Source of the DNA: Caldilineaceae bacterium
GTDB lineage: Bacteria > Chloroflexota > Anaerolineae > Caldilineales > Caldilineaceae
Direction: 5' to 3'
NCBI GenBank assembly: GCA_026645575.1
Contig: JAPKMW010000068.1
Coordinates: 1 to 64,000 of the forward strand
Length of the DNA stretch: 64,000 nucleotides
Of this stretch, positions 1 through 8,300 are shown piece after piece; position 1 is the stretch's first letter, and each line of letters opens with the position of its first letter. A program made the position numbers and the translations under genes. The notes beneath the pieces are model-generated. The model saw nothing but the letters and a program-made list of their open reading frames with translations. It was not told the origin of the DNA and ran no database searches.

Positions 1-61
1 TTACTTGGCTCCGGCAAGCTCGCTCAGGCCATTCGCACACCTTGATTACCGATTTTGATTC

Positions 62-745
62 TTAAATTTCATTAGAGTGGGTAAGAGCGCCCAATTCGTT
101 AGCAATTGCTATATCACGTGTTGTCAAGAGGAAGCGACAGTGGGGACCACCAACCAAAAACATTTTGGCATGGCTGGGTTTCCAGACATCATCCAAAATG
201 AGTAGGCATGTACGCTTTTTAAGCAAAATCGCTAGTGTGTTTTTTAGCAAGTCAAGCGAGGGCACACGTTCACTGATATGGCCACCTAGCACAACGATCC
301 AGTCACGTAGAAGTTTGAGTAAGTCGGGCGTTTGGCCCAATGTTACCCAAAGAATGCCATTAGGAAAAGCGGCTTGTATTTCTGGTTCATCGCAGAGAGT
401 GCGGGCAATTACACTCTTACCAGTACCGCCCATACCATGTAGAGCATTGATCTGGATCGTCGAAGTATGCGCAAGTTCATTAGGGTTTGCCAATAGAGCA
501 TTGCGGATAGCCGCCATTAACTCCGGTCGAGCTATAGGAGGCCGAGGCAATGATACATTTTCATAAAAATCACAGCGTTGAGGCTTTGTTTGCGACAAAT
601 CATAGCTGGGTATTTGGGTAATCAGCGCGGCAACTTCATCAACAGTATAACCGATAGTGATCTTGTTTCCTCCGACAAAATCACCTCTACCTACATTTAC
701 ATCACCAGCAATATAAGCGCCGCCTTCTGTATTTACCTCAGCCAT
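62..745 (-). CDS. Truncated NB-ARC (STAND) ATPase, possibly a pseudogene
   Basis: This encodes the front part of a signal-transduction ATPase of the NB-ARC/STAND class. Residues about 10-32 have the glycine/aspartate-rich pattern (GDVNVGRGDFVGGNKI) that often precedes NB-ARC domains in bacterial conflict proteins. Visible NTPase motifs are the P-loop GMGGTGKS, Walker B (CLLILDDVW) and the sensor-like FLLTTRD. An ATG at 745 is preferred over the GTG at 751 because GAGGA lies about 8 bases before it. The protein stops about 10 residues after FLLTTRD, before the winged-helix part of NB-ARC and before any WD40 or TPR sensor array. Homologues usually run to 500-1300 residues. The sequence past the stop, to base 1, has further stops in two frames and no recognisable continuation. 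It is either decayed or a minimal ATPase; decay is more likely given the pseudogenes next door. Confidence 0.75.
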   Translation of the reverse strand: MAEVNTEGGAYIAGDVNVGRGDFVGGNKITIGYTVDEVAALITQIPSYDLSQTKPQRCDFYENVSLPRPPIARPELMAAIRNALLANPNELAHTSTIQINALHGMGGTGKSVIARTLCDEPEIQAAFPNGILWVTLGQTPDLLKLLRDWIVVLGGHISERVPSLDLLKNTLAILLKKRTCLLILDDVWKPSHAKMFLVGGPHCRFLLTTRDIAIANELGALTHSNEI

Positions 746-1184
746 CGTCACTGTCCTCTAACTTTGTACTAAGACTTACGATAACTCTTTGTGATACTGA
801 CGAATGATCGCTATTATAACATCAAGGATGGGAAGTAGCTATACTGAAATCAAATTGAGAACCGGAATTTTTGTAGGGGCGTCCCCTTGCAGGCGCCCGC
901 AAGGGGACGCCCCTACAAAAATCCGCTTTTCATTCTGACTTGAGTATAGATTGTTTACTCTAGATGATTTTACAAGGAATGAACACCTTTTGTACACCTT
1001 AAAGAGAAAAGCCGAACAAGACGATATGGTATGGCTGGCTTACCTCCTTGATGCATAAGTTTCATATTAAGATAGTAGATGTCAAGGTTAGGCATATAGA
1101 ATAGTCATCATGAGGCTGGTAATCCTTCATTGCTGTTACGAAGAAAAAAATCAAGCACACTGACTACAAGGTAAAAACTACCTT
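746..1184. other. Intergenic region without a convincing gene
   Basis: This stretch holds the family A hairpin at 868-921 and AT-rich sequence without a recognisable coding frame. No RNA gene or tandem repeat was seen. It separates the NB-ARC fragment from the GrpB remnants. Confidence 0.5.
868..921. repeat. Family A extragenic hairpin (GTAGGGGCGTCCCC type)
   Basis: A perfect inverted repeat: the left arm at 868-890 (TTTTTGTAGGGGCGTCCCC then TTGC) pairs with 899-921 around a loop of 8 bases. The same core, GTAGGGGCGTCCCCTTGC, recurs at 35736-35805, in diverged form at 28184-28275, and as a partial copy at 30774-30797. With T and A runs at its ends it could act as a bidirectional terminator. 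Confidence 0.9.
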
Positions 1185-1344
1185 TAGCCAACCCTACATC
1201 TCTCCTTCCCAGCAACCTCTTGCGCCTGCACAAGAATTCCCTGCACCATCGCACTCTTAATTTTGCGTATACTGTCATCCTTGACTTGCTAACTCTCTCT
1301 TGGTGCGTTCATACAGTTCGCGATCCGCCGGATGGCTGCGCAAC
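1185..1344 (-). pseudogene. GrpB-family pseudogene, C-terminal half
   Basis: Minus-strand translation gives LRSHPADRELYERTKRELAS, then in another frame KSAMVQGILVQAQEVAGKE. This is the usual C-terminal part of the GrpB (UPF0157) nucleotidyltransferase-like family. Two in-frame stops and a frameshift interrupt it. It is the missing continuation of the plus-strand fragment at 1346-1470, which ends in LLLFRDRL, so the gene has been split by a local inversion. Confidence 0.75.
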
Positions 1345-1345
1345 C

Positions 1346-1470
1346 AAATTGGTATGAACATCGTCTCTTCAAGGGGCCGGACACGGACAGTAATCGGCAC
1401 GTCTTTTCGTTGGGCGGCGAAGCGGTCGATCAGCTATTGCTCTTTCGCGATCGGTTGACAAGCGAAATAA
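1346..1470 (+). pseudogene. GrpB-family pseudogene, central fragment in inverted orientation
   Basis: The plus-strand frame reads PNWYEHRLFKGPDTDSNRHV then FSLGGEAVDQLLLFRDRL, the central block of GrpB-family proteins. It is open from an ATG at 1332 to a stop at 1557-1559 (75 codons), but the residues after FRDRL belong to a palindrome and match nothing in the family. The rest of the family sequence lies immediately upstream on the opposite strand. No N-terminal third was found. Confidence 0.75.
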
Positions 1471-1472
1471 TG

Positions 1473-1527
1473 AAGCCCACTCCTCACCGGTTGCCTTTGC
1501 GAAAGGCAACCGGTGAGGAGTGGGCTT
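1473..1527. repeat. Perfect 26-bp-stem hairpin inside the GrpB remnant
   Basis: Arms 1473-1498 and 1502-1527 are perfectly complementary around a 3-base loop (GCG). The arm begins AAGCCCACTCCTCACCGG. It lies at the edge of the inverted GrpB segment and may mark the rearrangement breakpoint. Confidence 0.9.
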
Positions 1528-1604
1528 TCTGGTTACAACGCCAGGTAGACGAGGGATGAAGCGTCGTTACAGCACCGGAATATCGACCGGCTGACCAAAG
1601 ACGA

Positions 1605-1703
1605 TGTTGTGTCCAGCGTTACTGCAACAACTTCTTTGGCAAGCTGGGACTCAGCAGTCGCAATCAGGCGTTGGTGCGCGGGCGCTAGCTTGACTTTTTA
1701 TGA
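1605..1703 (+). pseudogene. Remnant of a LuxR-type helix-turn-helix C-terminus
   Basis: One frame reads QRYCNNFFGKLGLSSRNQAL then VRGR-stop-LDFL-stop. This resembles the end of LuxR/MalT-type regulators, where the pattern is Y-x-N-N-I-F-x-K-L-G-V-S-S-R-x-Q-A-L-x-R-A-R-E-L. The expected Glu codon (GAG) is TAG here. No upstream sensor or ATPase domain was found, so this is probably a short fossil. The region from 1560 to 1866 otherwise holds only the promoter-like motif described next. Confidence 0.5.
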
Positions 1704-1753
1704 CCACACGAATAAAACCTCGTCAATCAACCAAAATCAATCGACCGACTCTA

Positions 1754-1811
1754 GACTACTGAAGATCAACCAGTAGATTCAACTTTAGGAGAATGTCATA
1801 CACCCCAGTTG
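1754..1811 (+). promoter_or_regulatory. Shared upstream motif, copy 1
   Basis: GACTACTGAAGATCAACCAG at 1754-1773 matches 3971-3990 at 19 of 20 bases. It is followed by CTTTAGGAGAATGTCATACA and CCCCAGTTG (1803-1811), which align with CTTTGGAT...CCCCTGGTTG before the genes at 3381 and 4083. The motif ends 55 bases before the ATG at 1867. Confidence 0.5.
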
Positions 1812-1866
1812 CGCGGTAAACTGTTGCGCATAACTAATAACCGCCATTCTTAACCACAAGGAGAAG

Positions 1867-2358
1867 ATGATGCGCAACCGCCCAATTACCTTTGCGTGCA
1901 AGCACACGATGGCCGTTGCCCCCACCACGATCACGGCTGCCATTGCTGATGTCACGCGTTGGCGCGACTTCAAAGGGTATGGCTTTCTACCCGGCATTGC
2001 CCGCGCCGAGTACGAAGTGCAGACCAGTAACCTGATCGGTTCACGCATCCGCGTCCACAACACCGATGGCTCGTCCCATTGCGAAGAGATTTATGCGTGG
2101 GTGGCTGACAAACGAGTGGCAATGAAATTCTGCGATTTTTCGCCGCCTGTGCAAGCATTGGCAACCCACTTTTTGGAAGAGTGGGACATTGCGACCCTGG
2201 GCAAAGAGACGCTTGTCACCCGGATGTTTTCGCTCTTTCCGAAAAGTGGGCTGACCCATCCCGTTCTCTGGTTTATTTCATTTTTTCTGAAACGCGCCAT
2301 TGATCGTCAGCTTGTGGAGATGGCGCAAGCAGCGACCAACCGTGAGGAGTCCAATTGA
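1867..2358 (+). CDS. SRPBCC (START-like) superfamily protein
   Basis: A 163-residue soluble protein that looks like a polyketide cyclase/START-like ligand-binding fold. It has an early segment of the type seen in such proteins (ITAAIADVTRWRDFKGYGFL), alternating beta strands, and a C-terminal amphipathic helix (LWFISFFLKRAIDRQLVEMA). The start ATG follows AAGGAGAAG closely; the second ATG directly after it is also possible. The stop overlaps the next gene's start (TGATG at 2356-2360), so the two are probably translationally coupled. The ligand is unknown. The assignment rests on the overall pattern, as the family has no invariant residues. Confidence 0.6.
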   Translation: MMRNRPITFACKHTMAVAPTTITAAIADVTRWRDFKGYGFLPGIARAEYEVQTSNLIGSRIRVHNTDGSSHCEEIYAWVADKRVAMKFCDFSPPVQALATHFLEEWDIATLGKETLVTRMFSLFPKSGLTHPVLWFISFFLKRAIDRQLVEMAQAATNREESN

Positions 2359-3191
2359 TGTCCCGCCAACATGCACTCTTTCAACAATTTCCCCTCAATG
2401 GCAAGGCAACGCTTTCCACCGGCCAGATTCCCACGCCGTATCAGATCTACGACGGCTACGGCGCCTTTATCGGCGGCACGGCAGATCTGACGGCGGTGCA
2501 ACGGCTGCTCCAACCCGAAACAGTCACGCCCATGCAGACCGTCGATGGGCGGGCGCTCATGGGCATCTGGCTCTGCGACTTCACCGACGCCAGCCTGGGG
2601 GCGCATCATGAGTTGCAATTCTCGGTCTTTGTCAGCCGCCGACCGGTGGCGCCGATTGCGGCTCATCGTGTGAGTTTGCTCGCCGCGATGCTAACTAATC
2701 CTGATCTGCAAATGCTCTGTCATGGGCTGTGGAACAATACGCCGACTGTCGTCGCCTACAACCGTGAATTGCTCAGTCTGAATGCCAGGTTGTCAACCAG
2801 CAAAATCAGCCGTGATCGCCAGCAACTGTGCGCCGAAGTAAGCGACAGCGCCAGCGGCGATCCGCTGCTGGCGGCCACCTTGCACAAACCGACTCAGCCG
2901 GCGTTGGGGGCCAGCTTCGCCTTGGCCGGTCAACTGGGCTTCCGTCGCACCATGCAGATCAACCGTCAGCCCTGGGTGTCGATGTCCGTTGTCAATCCGG
3001 TAGGCGTGGTCTTACCGCATAATGCGACCGCCCAAGCCATGACCAAAAATGCAACCAACAATGTGCGCTATTTTGACCCGGCTCGCGACCGCCTGACCCT
3101 TAGCGCGTCGCCTTACCGCGAACTGGGCTTTCAGCCGCATGTTGTCCAGCACATGAACGGCTTCAAGTTTGTCTATCTGAATCCCGCATAA
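2358..3191 (+). CDS. Acetoacetate-decarboxylase-superfamily-like protein
   Basis: A 277-residue protein without signal peptide or membrane segments. The N-terminal third (residues about 20-100) has the layout of the acetoacetate decarboxylase-like fold: a strand before AFIGGTADL, then L-P-type loops, then ALMGIWLCDFTDASLGAHHE leading into a strand ELQFSVFV. A catalytic lysine could not be placed with certainty. The ATG at 2358 overlaps the stop of the SRPBCC gene and has GAGGAG about 8 bases upstream; an in-frame TTG at 2355 is less likely. The operon with an SRPBCC protein suggests a shared small-molecule role, but none can be named. A perfect hairpin follows at 3222-3248. Confidence 0.5.
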   Translation: MSRQHALFQQFPLNGKATLSTGQIPTPYQIYDGYGAFIGGTADLTAVQRLLQPETVTPMQTVDGRALMGIWLCDFTDASLGAHHELQFSVFVSRRPVAPIAAHRVSLLAAMLTNPDLQMLCHGLWNNTPTVVAYNRELLSLNARLSTSKISRDRQQLCAEVSDSASGDPLLAATLHKPTQPALGASFALAGQLGFRRTMQINRQPWVSMSVVNPVGVVLPHNATAQAMTKNATNNVRYFDPARDRLTLSASPYRELGFQPHVVQHMNGFKFVYLNPA

Positions 3192-3221
3192 TTCTTTCTT
3201 TCTCCCCAGAACAAACCCAAA

Positions 3222-3248
3222 CCTTTAGGGTCTCGCAGACCCTAAAGG
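3222..3248 (+). terminator. Hairpin after the 1867-3191 operon
   Basis: CCTTTAGGGTCT (3222-3233) pairs perfectly with AGACCCTAAAGG (3237-3248) around CGC. There is no strong T run, so termination is likely but unproven. Confidence 0.55.
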
Positions 3249-3291
3249 TATAGCGGTGTCGCCCCAATCCACAATCAACCACCCTACTCAC

Positions 3292-3320
3292 CTTTGGATA
3301 CATGACACGCCCCCTGGTTG
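3292..3320 (+). promoter_or_regulatory. Shared upstream motif, copy 2
   Basis: CCTTTGGATACATGACACGC then CCCCTGGTTG (3311-3320), ending 60 bases before the ATG at 3381. It aligns with the sequences at 1785-1811 and 4000-4027. The 10-mer CCCCTGGTTG also lies at 62082-62091. Confidence 0.5.
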
Positions 3321-3380
3321 AGGCATAGAGTGTTGAGCAACGCTCACGATCATCGATATGCTTCATCCGCAGGAGGAACT

Positions 3381-3800
3381 ATGCTCAATATTGCAACCGT
3401 CGCGACCCGTTCATCGGGTTGGCTCACCCTGTTGCGCACCAGGGTTGTGCGCGCATCAACCACCTACAAACGCGCACACCAGGAGCAGGAGCCACGCTTG
3501 CATCTGGCCTTTCACCAGACATACAAACGCTTTGCCACCGCGCACCCAACCTGGGTCGCACGCCGGGTTGATGCCGACTTTCTCCGCCAGGCGATCAGCC
3601 AACACGCAATGGTAGAGGGGACGGGGCGACAGGCCCAACTCATCCTGCCTAGCAGTGAAGCGCTGGCTTGGGCCTGGGCGCACCAAAGTGGTGCGCTCTA
3701 TCCGCCCGCCGAACGGATCAACCAGGTTGCTGCGTTGGCGCCGGTTTTAACCCACTTTCTCGCCCAGCTTCGCAAAGAGTTTTTGCAATCCACACTATAA
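3381..3800 (+). CDS. Hypothetical protein, 139 residues
   Basis: No family was recognised. The start at 3381 is chosen for the strong AGGAGG 4 bases upstream; an earlier in-frame ATG at 3318 would run through the shared promoter-like motif. The protein is basic in its first half (LRTRVVRASTTYKRAHQEQE) and looks helical. Its C-terminal half is richer in Ala and Leu (ALAWAWAHQSGALYPPAERI). No signal peptide or membrane segment is evident. A strong terminator follows 20 bases after the stop, so it is monocistronic. It shares an upstream motif with the genes at 1867 and 4083, suggesting common control. Confidence 0.6.
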   Translation: MLNIATVATRSSGWLTLLRTRVVRASTTYKRAHQEQEPRLHLAFHQTYKRFATAHPTWVARRVDADFLRQAISQHAMVEGTGRQAQLILPSSEALAWAWAHQSGALYPPAERINQVAALAPVLTHFLAQLRKEFLQSTL

Positions 3801-3820
3801 GTACGACCGCTGCCGCCGCT

Positions 3821-3848
3821 GCCCGCCAGTATGCTGGCGGGCTTTTTT
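3821..3848 (+). terminator. Rho-independent terminator
   Basis: GCCCGCCAG (3821-3829) pairs with CTGGCGGGC (3834-3842) and is followed directly by six T residues. This is a textbook intrinsic terminator for the gene ending at 3800. Confidence 0.9.
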
Positions 3849-3970
3849 ATGTGGTTGATCCAGCGATCAACCACCAATTCACCCAATGATCCGTAGACCG
3901 CAATGCAACCAAAGTAGTATCGGCCGACGCTGGACTACGCGCTTCCCCTTGTAAGGATGAAACGACTGCG

Positions 3971-4027
3971 GACTACTGATGATCAACCAGCGAATGTGCC
4001 TTTGGATGATTCACACCCCCCTGGTTG
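3971..4027 (+). promoter_or_regulatory. Shared upstream motif, copy 3
   Basis: GACTACTGATGATCAACCAG (3971-3990), then CCTTTGGATGATTCACACCC and CCCCTGGTTG (4018-4027). The motif ends 55 bases before the ATG at 4083. It is the closest relative of the copy at 1754-1811. Confidence 0.5.
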
Positions 4028-4082
4028 ACCCCTACACTATGGGTCAACCAAACCAAATGAAGCATAGCAAAAGGAACGAACC

Positions 4083-4316
4083 ATGAACGGCTATCTACCC
4101 AACCCAACGCAACTCTACGAACTGGAACGCCAGCGCCATCAAGAGCTAATCGCCAAAGCGGCCACCGAACGATTAGCCCGTAGCCTCATCGCCCAGCAGA
4201 GTCGCAACCAGCGTCCACTCACCATGCTCTGGCAAGCCCTGCCCACTATCACTGGCAGCGCGCAGTTGATCGGCTGGTGGCGAGGTCAACCAGCGATGAC
4301 TGCGCCGCAATCCTGA
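4083..4316 (+). CDS. Small hypothetical protein, 77 residues
   Basis: No family was recognised. The first 50 residues are charged and helical (LYELERQRHQELIAKAATER), possibly a coiled coil. The C-terminus is neutral with a Trp pair (IGWWRGQP). The ATG has AAAGGAACGAACC upstream. A GC-rich hairpin begins 6 bases after the stop. It shares its upstream motif with the genes at 1867 and 3381. Confidence 0.55.
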   Translation: MNGYLPNPTQLYELERQRHQELIAKAATERLARSLIAQQSRNQRPLTMLWQALPTITGSAQLIGWWRGQPAMTAPQS

Positions 4317-4321
4317 CACGG

Positions 4322-4374
4322 TGACCGGGTGACACGGTGACTTCGACAAGCTCAGTCACCGTGTCACCCGGTCA
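4322..4374. repeat. Family C hairpin with TTCGACAAGCTC loop
   Basis: TGACCGGGTGACACGGTGAC plus T (4322-4342) pairs perfectly with 4354-4374. The loop TTCGACAAGCTC resembles the TTTCGCCAAGCTCA core of the palindrome at 24097-24160 and the TTTCGACGAGC in the loop of 31262-31349. It may end transcription of the gene at 4083. Confidence 0.85.
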
Positions 4375-4406
4375 TGTTTTACTTTATTCAACTAAGGAGA
4401 GAAAAA

Positions 4407-5003
4407 ATGTTTCGCAAAACCCTATTCACCCTACTGATTCTACTTTCGACCCTAACGGGCCGACAACCGCTTTTTGCGCAAGAGGCTGCACCCACTAATG
4501 TCTATCTGCCACTGGTGGCAACAGCCCAAGGCCCTGTGGTTGGCACGGGGATCGCCAATGGTGATTTTGAAGCGGGGCGCACGGCTTGGACAGAAATTCC
4601 GAATGGGGGCATTGTCGGCTTGATTCGCGAGATCAGCCCCAGCGCCTTCACCCAACCGCACAGCGGCAGATGGTTAGCCTTTCTCGGCGGTGACTATGAC
4701 CAGACCGATGCGATTGAACAGGTGATCACCGTGCCGGCTAGTGCGTCGAAGTTGATCTATTGGCACCACATCTCTTCGTCCGATAGTTGTAACGGACCGG
4801 ATAAAGGCACTGTCTTGATCAACGGCGTTGCGCTGGTCACACGTGACCTTTGCGCCGGTAAGCAAACCAATGGCTGGGAGATGCAGACCCTCGATCTGAG
4901 CGCACACGCCGGGCAGACCATCACGCTTCGCTTCGAGGTCGTCTCGGACAGCAATTTTCCCAGCCGTCTGTATATCGATGATGTCGGCTTCACCGCCCCC
5001 TAA
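4407..5003 (+). CDS. Small secreted beta-sandwich protein with an N-terminal YLPLV motif
   Basis: A 198-residue exported protein. The start at 4407 (MFRKTLF) has AAGGAGAG 6 bases upstream; the earlier in-frame ATG at 4374 lies in the hairpin. A signal peptide of about 26 residues ends in LFAQEA, followed immediately by PTNVYLPLVATA. This is the same YLPL[IV] motif that ends four giant secreted proteins in this window, but placed after the signal peptide. The rest resembles a jelly-roll/MAM-like or carbohydrate-binding beta sandwich: NGDFEAGRTAW near the start, then HSGRWLAFLGG, and near the end ITLRFEVVSD...LYIDDVGF. Two cysteines (SCNGPD and DLCAG) could form a disulfide. A ligand cannot be named. 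The next gene follows after 10 bases. Confidence 0.65.
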   Translation: MFRKTLFTLLILLSTLTGRQPLFAQEAAPTNVYLPLVATAQGPVVGTGIANGDFEAGRTAWTEIPNGGIVGLIREISPSAFTQPHSGRWLAFLGGDYDQTDAIEQVITVPASASKLIYWHHISSSDSCNGPDKGTVLINGVALVTRDLCAGKQTNGWEMQTLDLSAHAGQTITLRFEVVSDSNFPSRLYIDDVGFTAP

Positions 5004-5013
5004 GGAGCGCATC

Positions 5014-5223
5014 ATGGACGAACCAACCACCTACTGTATTCACATCAAAGGCCACCTCGATCCCAAATGGTCTGATTGGTTCGACGGCATGACTATCACC
5101 TGGACGGCAGAAGGCGAGACCAATCTGGTTGGCCCCGTCCTTGACCAGGCGGCGCTACATGGTCTGCTGGCCAAGGTGCGGGATCTCGGCTTGATTTTGC
5201 TCGATGTCACCCGCTGTGCATGA
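5014..5223 (+). CDS. Conserved small protein, 69 residues
   Basis: The start at 5014 (MDEPTTYCIHIKG) is set by AAGGAGCGC 4 bases upstream, only 10 bases after the previous stop; an ATG at 4978 would overlap that gene. The pattern I-x-I-K-G-H-L-D-x-x-W-S-D-W-F-D-G, a short beta region, then G-P-V-x-D-Q-A-A-L-H-G-L-L-x-K-V-R-D-L-G is one I recognise as a widespread small hypothetical family in Chloroflexota and actinobacteria, often beside regulators. No biochemical function is known to me. It is predicted cytosolic despite its exported neighbours. Confidence 0.75.
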   Translation: MDEPTTYCIHIKGHLDPKWSDWFDGMTITWTAEGETNLVGPVLDQAALHGLLAKVRDLGLILLDVTRCA

Positions 5224-5278
5224 CAGGGTGAGGGGGTGAAGGGGTGACAAGGTGAAATTGACGACTAAGTCACCCTGT
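5223..5278. repeat. Imperfect hairpin between genes
   Basis: ACAGGGTGA (5223-5231) can pair with TCACCCTGT (5270-5278); the interior is rich in GGTGA repeats. It is similar in composition to the hairpin at 4322-4374. It overlaps the apparent coding extension before 5330 and argues for the later start of the giant gene. Confidence 0.5.
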
Positions 5279-5329
5279 TACCTTCTCATTGCGGTTCGGC
5301 TTGTTTTTATTGAAATTGGAGTTATCCCG

Positions 5330-8300
5330 ATGTACTTTTCATCCACGCTGGGACACCCAGCCCAATCATTCGACCAGAAGCAGCGATTGTTGCGCTTGCT
5401 GATCATCCTGAGTTTGTTGCTACAATCAATTGTAGCCATTGCACCGCCTGTTGCGTTGCCGATCAAGCTTGATACGGCAGATGACGGCGTAACCACGACT
5501 ATCAACGAGCTGGCGCGACCACCGTTGCCGCTACCGTTGCCCGTTGAGTTGATTGGCAAAGCGGAAGTGACTACACTGCGCACCCTCGACAGCGCCACCT
5601 TCGACCTGGGCAACGGGCAATTCGCCCGTTTTCAGGAGACCATACCACTCCATTATCAAGATCGCGCCGGCACCTGGCAGCGCATCAACCCGGCCTATCA
5701 ACGCCAGGCTGGGCGCTGGGTCAACAATACCAACACCGTGCGCACCGCCCTCGACCGCCAAAGCAGCGCCGCCACCATCAACGCCGCTGGCATTGCCATC
5801 CGCTGGCAGCCCCAGGCATTGGAACTGGTGAGCGCGTCCGGCGCCAGTCACACCGTTGTGCGACCGGCAGAGGCAGCAACGGCCACCCCCAATGCAACGA
5901 ACGATGCTGTGCGCTACCAGGCCGGCTGGACGGCATCACCCATTGATCTGCCGTGGCTCAACCTCGGCGTCGCCGATACCATTGACGACCAATGGCAAAG
6001 CCGCCCCGGCAGCGCCGAATACACCATGCGCTTGACCGAATTACCGGCGATTCGTTGGTGGCAAGCCAGACCGGAATTTCTCGATCTGCATGTCCAAATT
6101 GACCTGCAACCCGGCACAACCCTAAAAATCGACGGCAGCCCCGTTGACTTTGCCAACGACACGCCCCTCGCCACGCGCAACCCGTTGATCTTTGTCGATG
6201 CCAACGGCGAAGAGTTGCTGCTGCAACCACCCGTCACCTACGAACAACACAACCGCCACAACGCCGTCCAAGCCGAATATATCATCACACCCGTTCGTAA
6301 CTCGCAATTCGTAACTCGTAACGCTTTTGAGTTGCGCGTCCGCACCCCCTGGCCCTGGTTGGCCGCGCCGGAACGCCAATTCCCGGTGATCATCGACCCG
6401 GTCTTCCAGATGCGTGCACCCTATTTGGCGGCAGAGGCGATCTACAACCCTGACAACCGAGCTTACACAGGGCTGGCCTACACTAGCAGCGAAATCTGGC
6501 TTGGGCGCACAGAAGGTCGCACTACCCGCGCCGCCTTGCGCTTTGACTTGCCGGTCATGCCACAGGGCACACAGATTAACAAAGCCTGGCTCTACGCCGT
6601 CCCCAGCGATTTTCAGTTTGTCAACCGGGAGTTGCAGAAAGTGGTCAACGGCAAGATCGACACCATCTCCGCCTACGCCATCCAAAACGACAACTGGATC
6701 AACGGCGCTGAACCGGCCGTCGATCTCAATGCGCCCATTCAGCCGAGTGAGCAACGCATCTACTACAGCGCCGGTCAAAAGCAGCACCCCGGCGTCCAAT
6801 GGGATGTGACGGCGTTGGCGCAACAGTGGCTGTCAATCGATGATGTGATTCAGCCCGAAAACAAGAACCACGGCATCCTGTTGCGTTTGAAAAATGAGTT
6901 CTGCGATCCGAGCAACTGGCTTTTGGCGCTGGCGACCTTCTGCGGCACTTTACACTTTGACATCAGCAAAGACGCCTGGGCCGTCACGCCGGATTTGGCA
7001 ACAACGCAAACCGAAGGCTACGATGTTGAGCCACACCTGCTGCCCAGCGAGACCGGCGGCATTCGGCTGGTGGTCTTCTACAGCAACAGCCAGACCCTGG
7101 TTGAAGGTGCGGCGCCCATTTTCATTGACCGACCGGGCAACGGGTTGCCCCAATCGGGTGACAAAAATGCGCCCTACTATGCTTTTGAACATCGCTTCAA
7201 CGTCGCCAATCCACCGGCGCGCTGGCAAGCGGTGGTAGCGCGCAGCTTTGCCAAGCCGGTGGGCGTCCTACCACCGGTGCAGGCTGGCGTAGAAAACAGC
7301 TATCGCCTGCCGCTGACTGGCACCATGCAACTCGACCTGCGCTCCACCACCAGCGAATTTCTCGCCACCTCCTTGAGCAACGCCACCGGTGAGGCCGGCA
7401 AGGTAAGCTATCTGTTGATCAACGGACGCGGTACACCCTACCCGGATTCCCAAGTTTCGGGCATCCTTCCCCTGAATGTCGCCTATAGCCCGCCGGCCAA
7501 TGCCCCGGCCAACAGCACCATCGGCTACGATATTCGGTTGCTGGGCGAGACGGGCAACATCAGTGTGACGACCGGCGTCAAGCAGACCATTGGCTACACT
7601 TTCGACAGCAGCGACCCGCTGGCCTTCTGGAATCTGCAACTGCCCGTGGGCAGCAACGCGGCCGTGCGCGTTCAGTTTACTGGCGATGGCACGCAGGCCC
7701 AACGCTATCGCACCCAATACGCCAACCAGTTCGAGGCCAAAATCATCCGCACCGACAGCCAGGGTGATGTACGCACCTCCAACGCCAGTGATAACACCAT
7801 TGGTCAAAACGCCGTGGCGCTCGACCCCAATCGCGCCCTGTCGTTGGATTTGGACAATGTCCAGGCCAAACAGCACGCCCTGGCGATTCGTTACAACGGT
7901 CCGAAAATTGCCGCCTATGACGAAGAAGATTGCGGCGCTGAAATCTGCTCAGTCAAAGAGATTCCGATCAAATACCAATTACAGGTGGAAGTGCTGGCCT
8001 GTCCGGCGGGAACCTTCCCCACCAATAGCGGCAAATGCCAGAAAGTGGAATGTCCCAGCGCCGGTGATCTGGCGCTCTATTACCGTGACACCAGCGAATA
8101 CGGCCTCTGGAGCCGCGATGGCTGGAACAGCGCCAATGAAAATAACCCGGTTGCCAGTACGGTTGGTGGTTCGGCGCCGCTGCTAGGACCGCTTAAGGCG
8201 GGCGCCCAATATCGCGCCATGACGGTGGCGGTGATCGGCGGCCAGATCACCTATAACCCCGACAACAGCATCAGCGTCGCCAGCGAAAGCAAACCGGAGG

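Noticed and set aside
752..1184. tRNA or small RNA gene
   Set aside because: No cloverleaf or other recognisable RNA fold was seen apart from the family A hairpin.
1332..1559. A genuine 75-residue gene
   Set aside because: Its first 45 codons are an internal GrpB fragment and the rest is a palindrome; no ribosome site was found.
6122..6823. A 233-codon minus-strand open frame in the giant secreted gene
   Set aside because: Antisense shadow; no domain or ribosome site.
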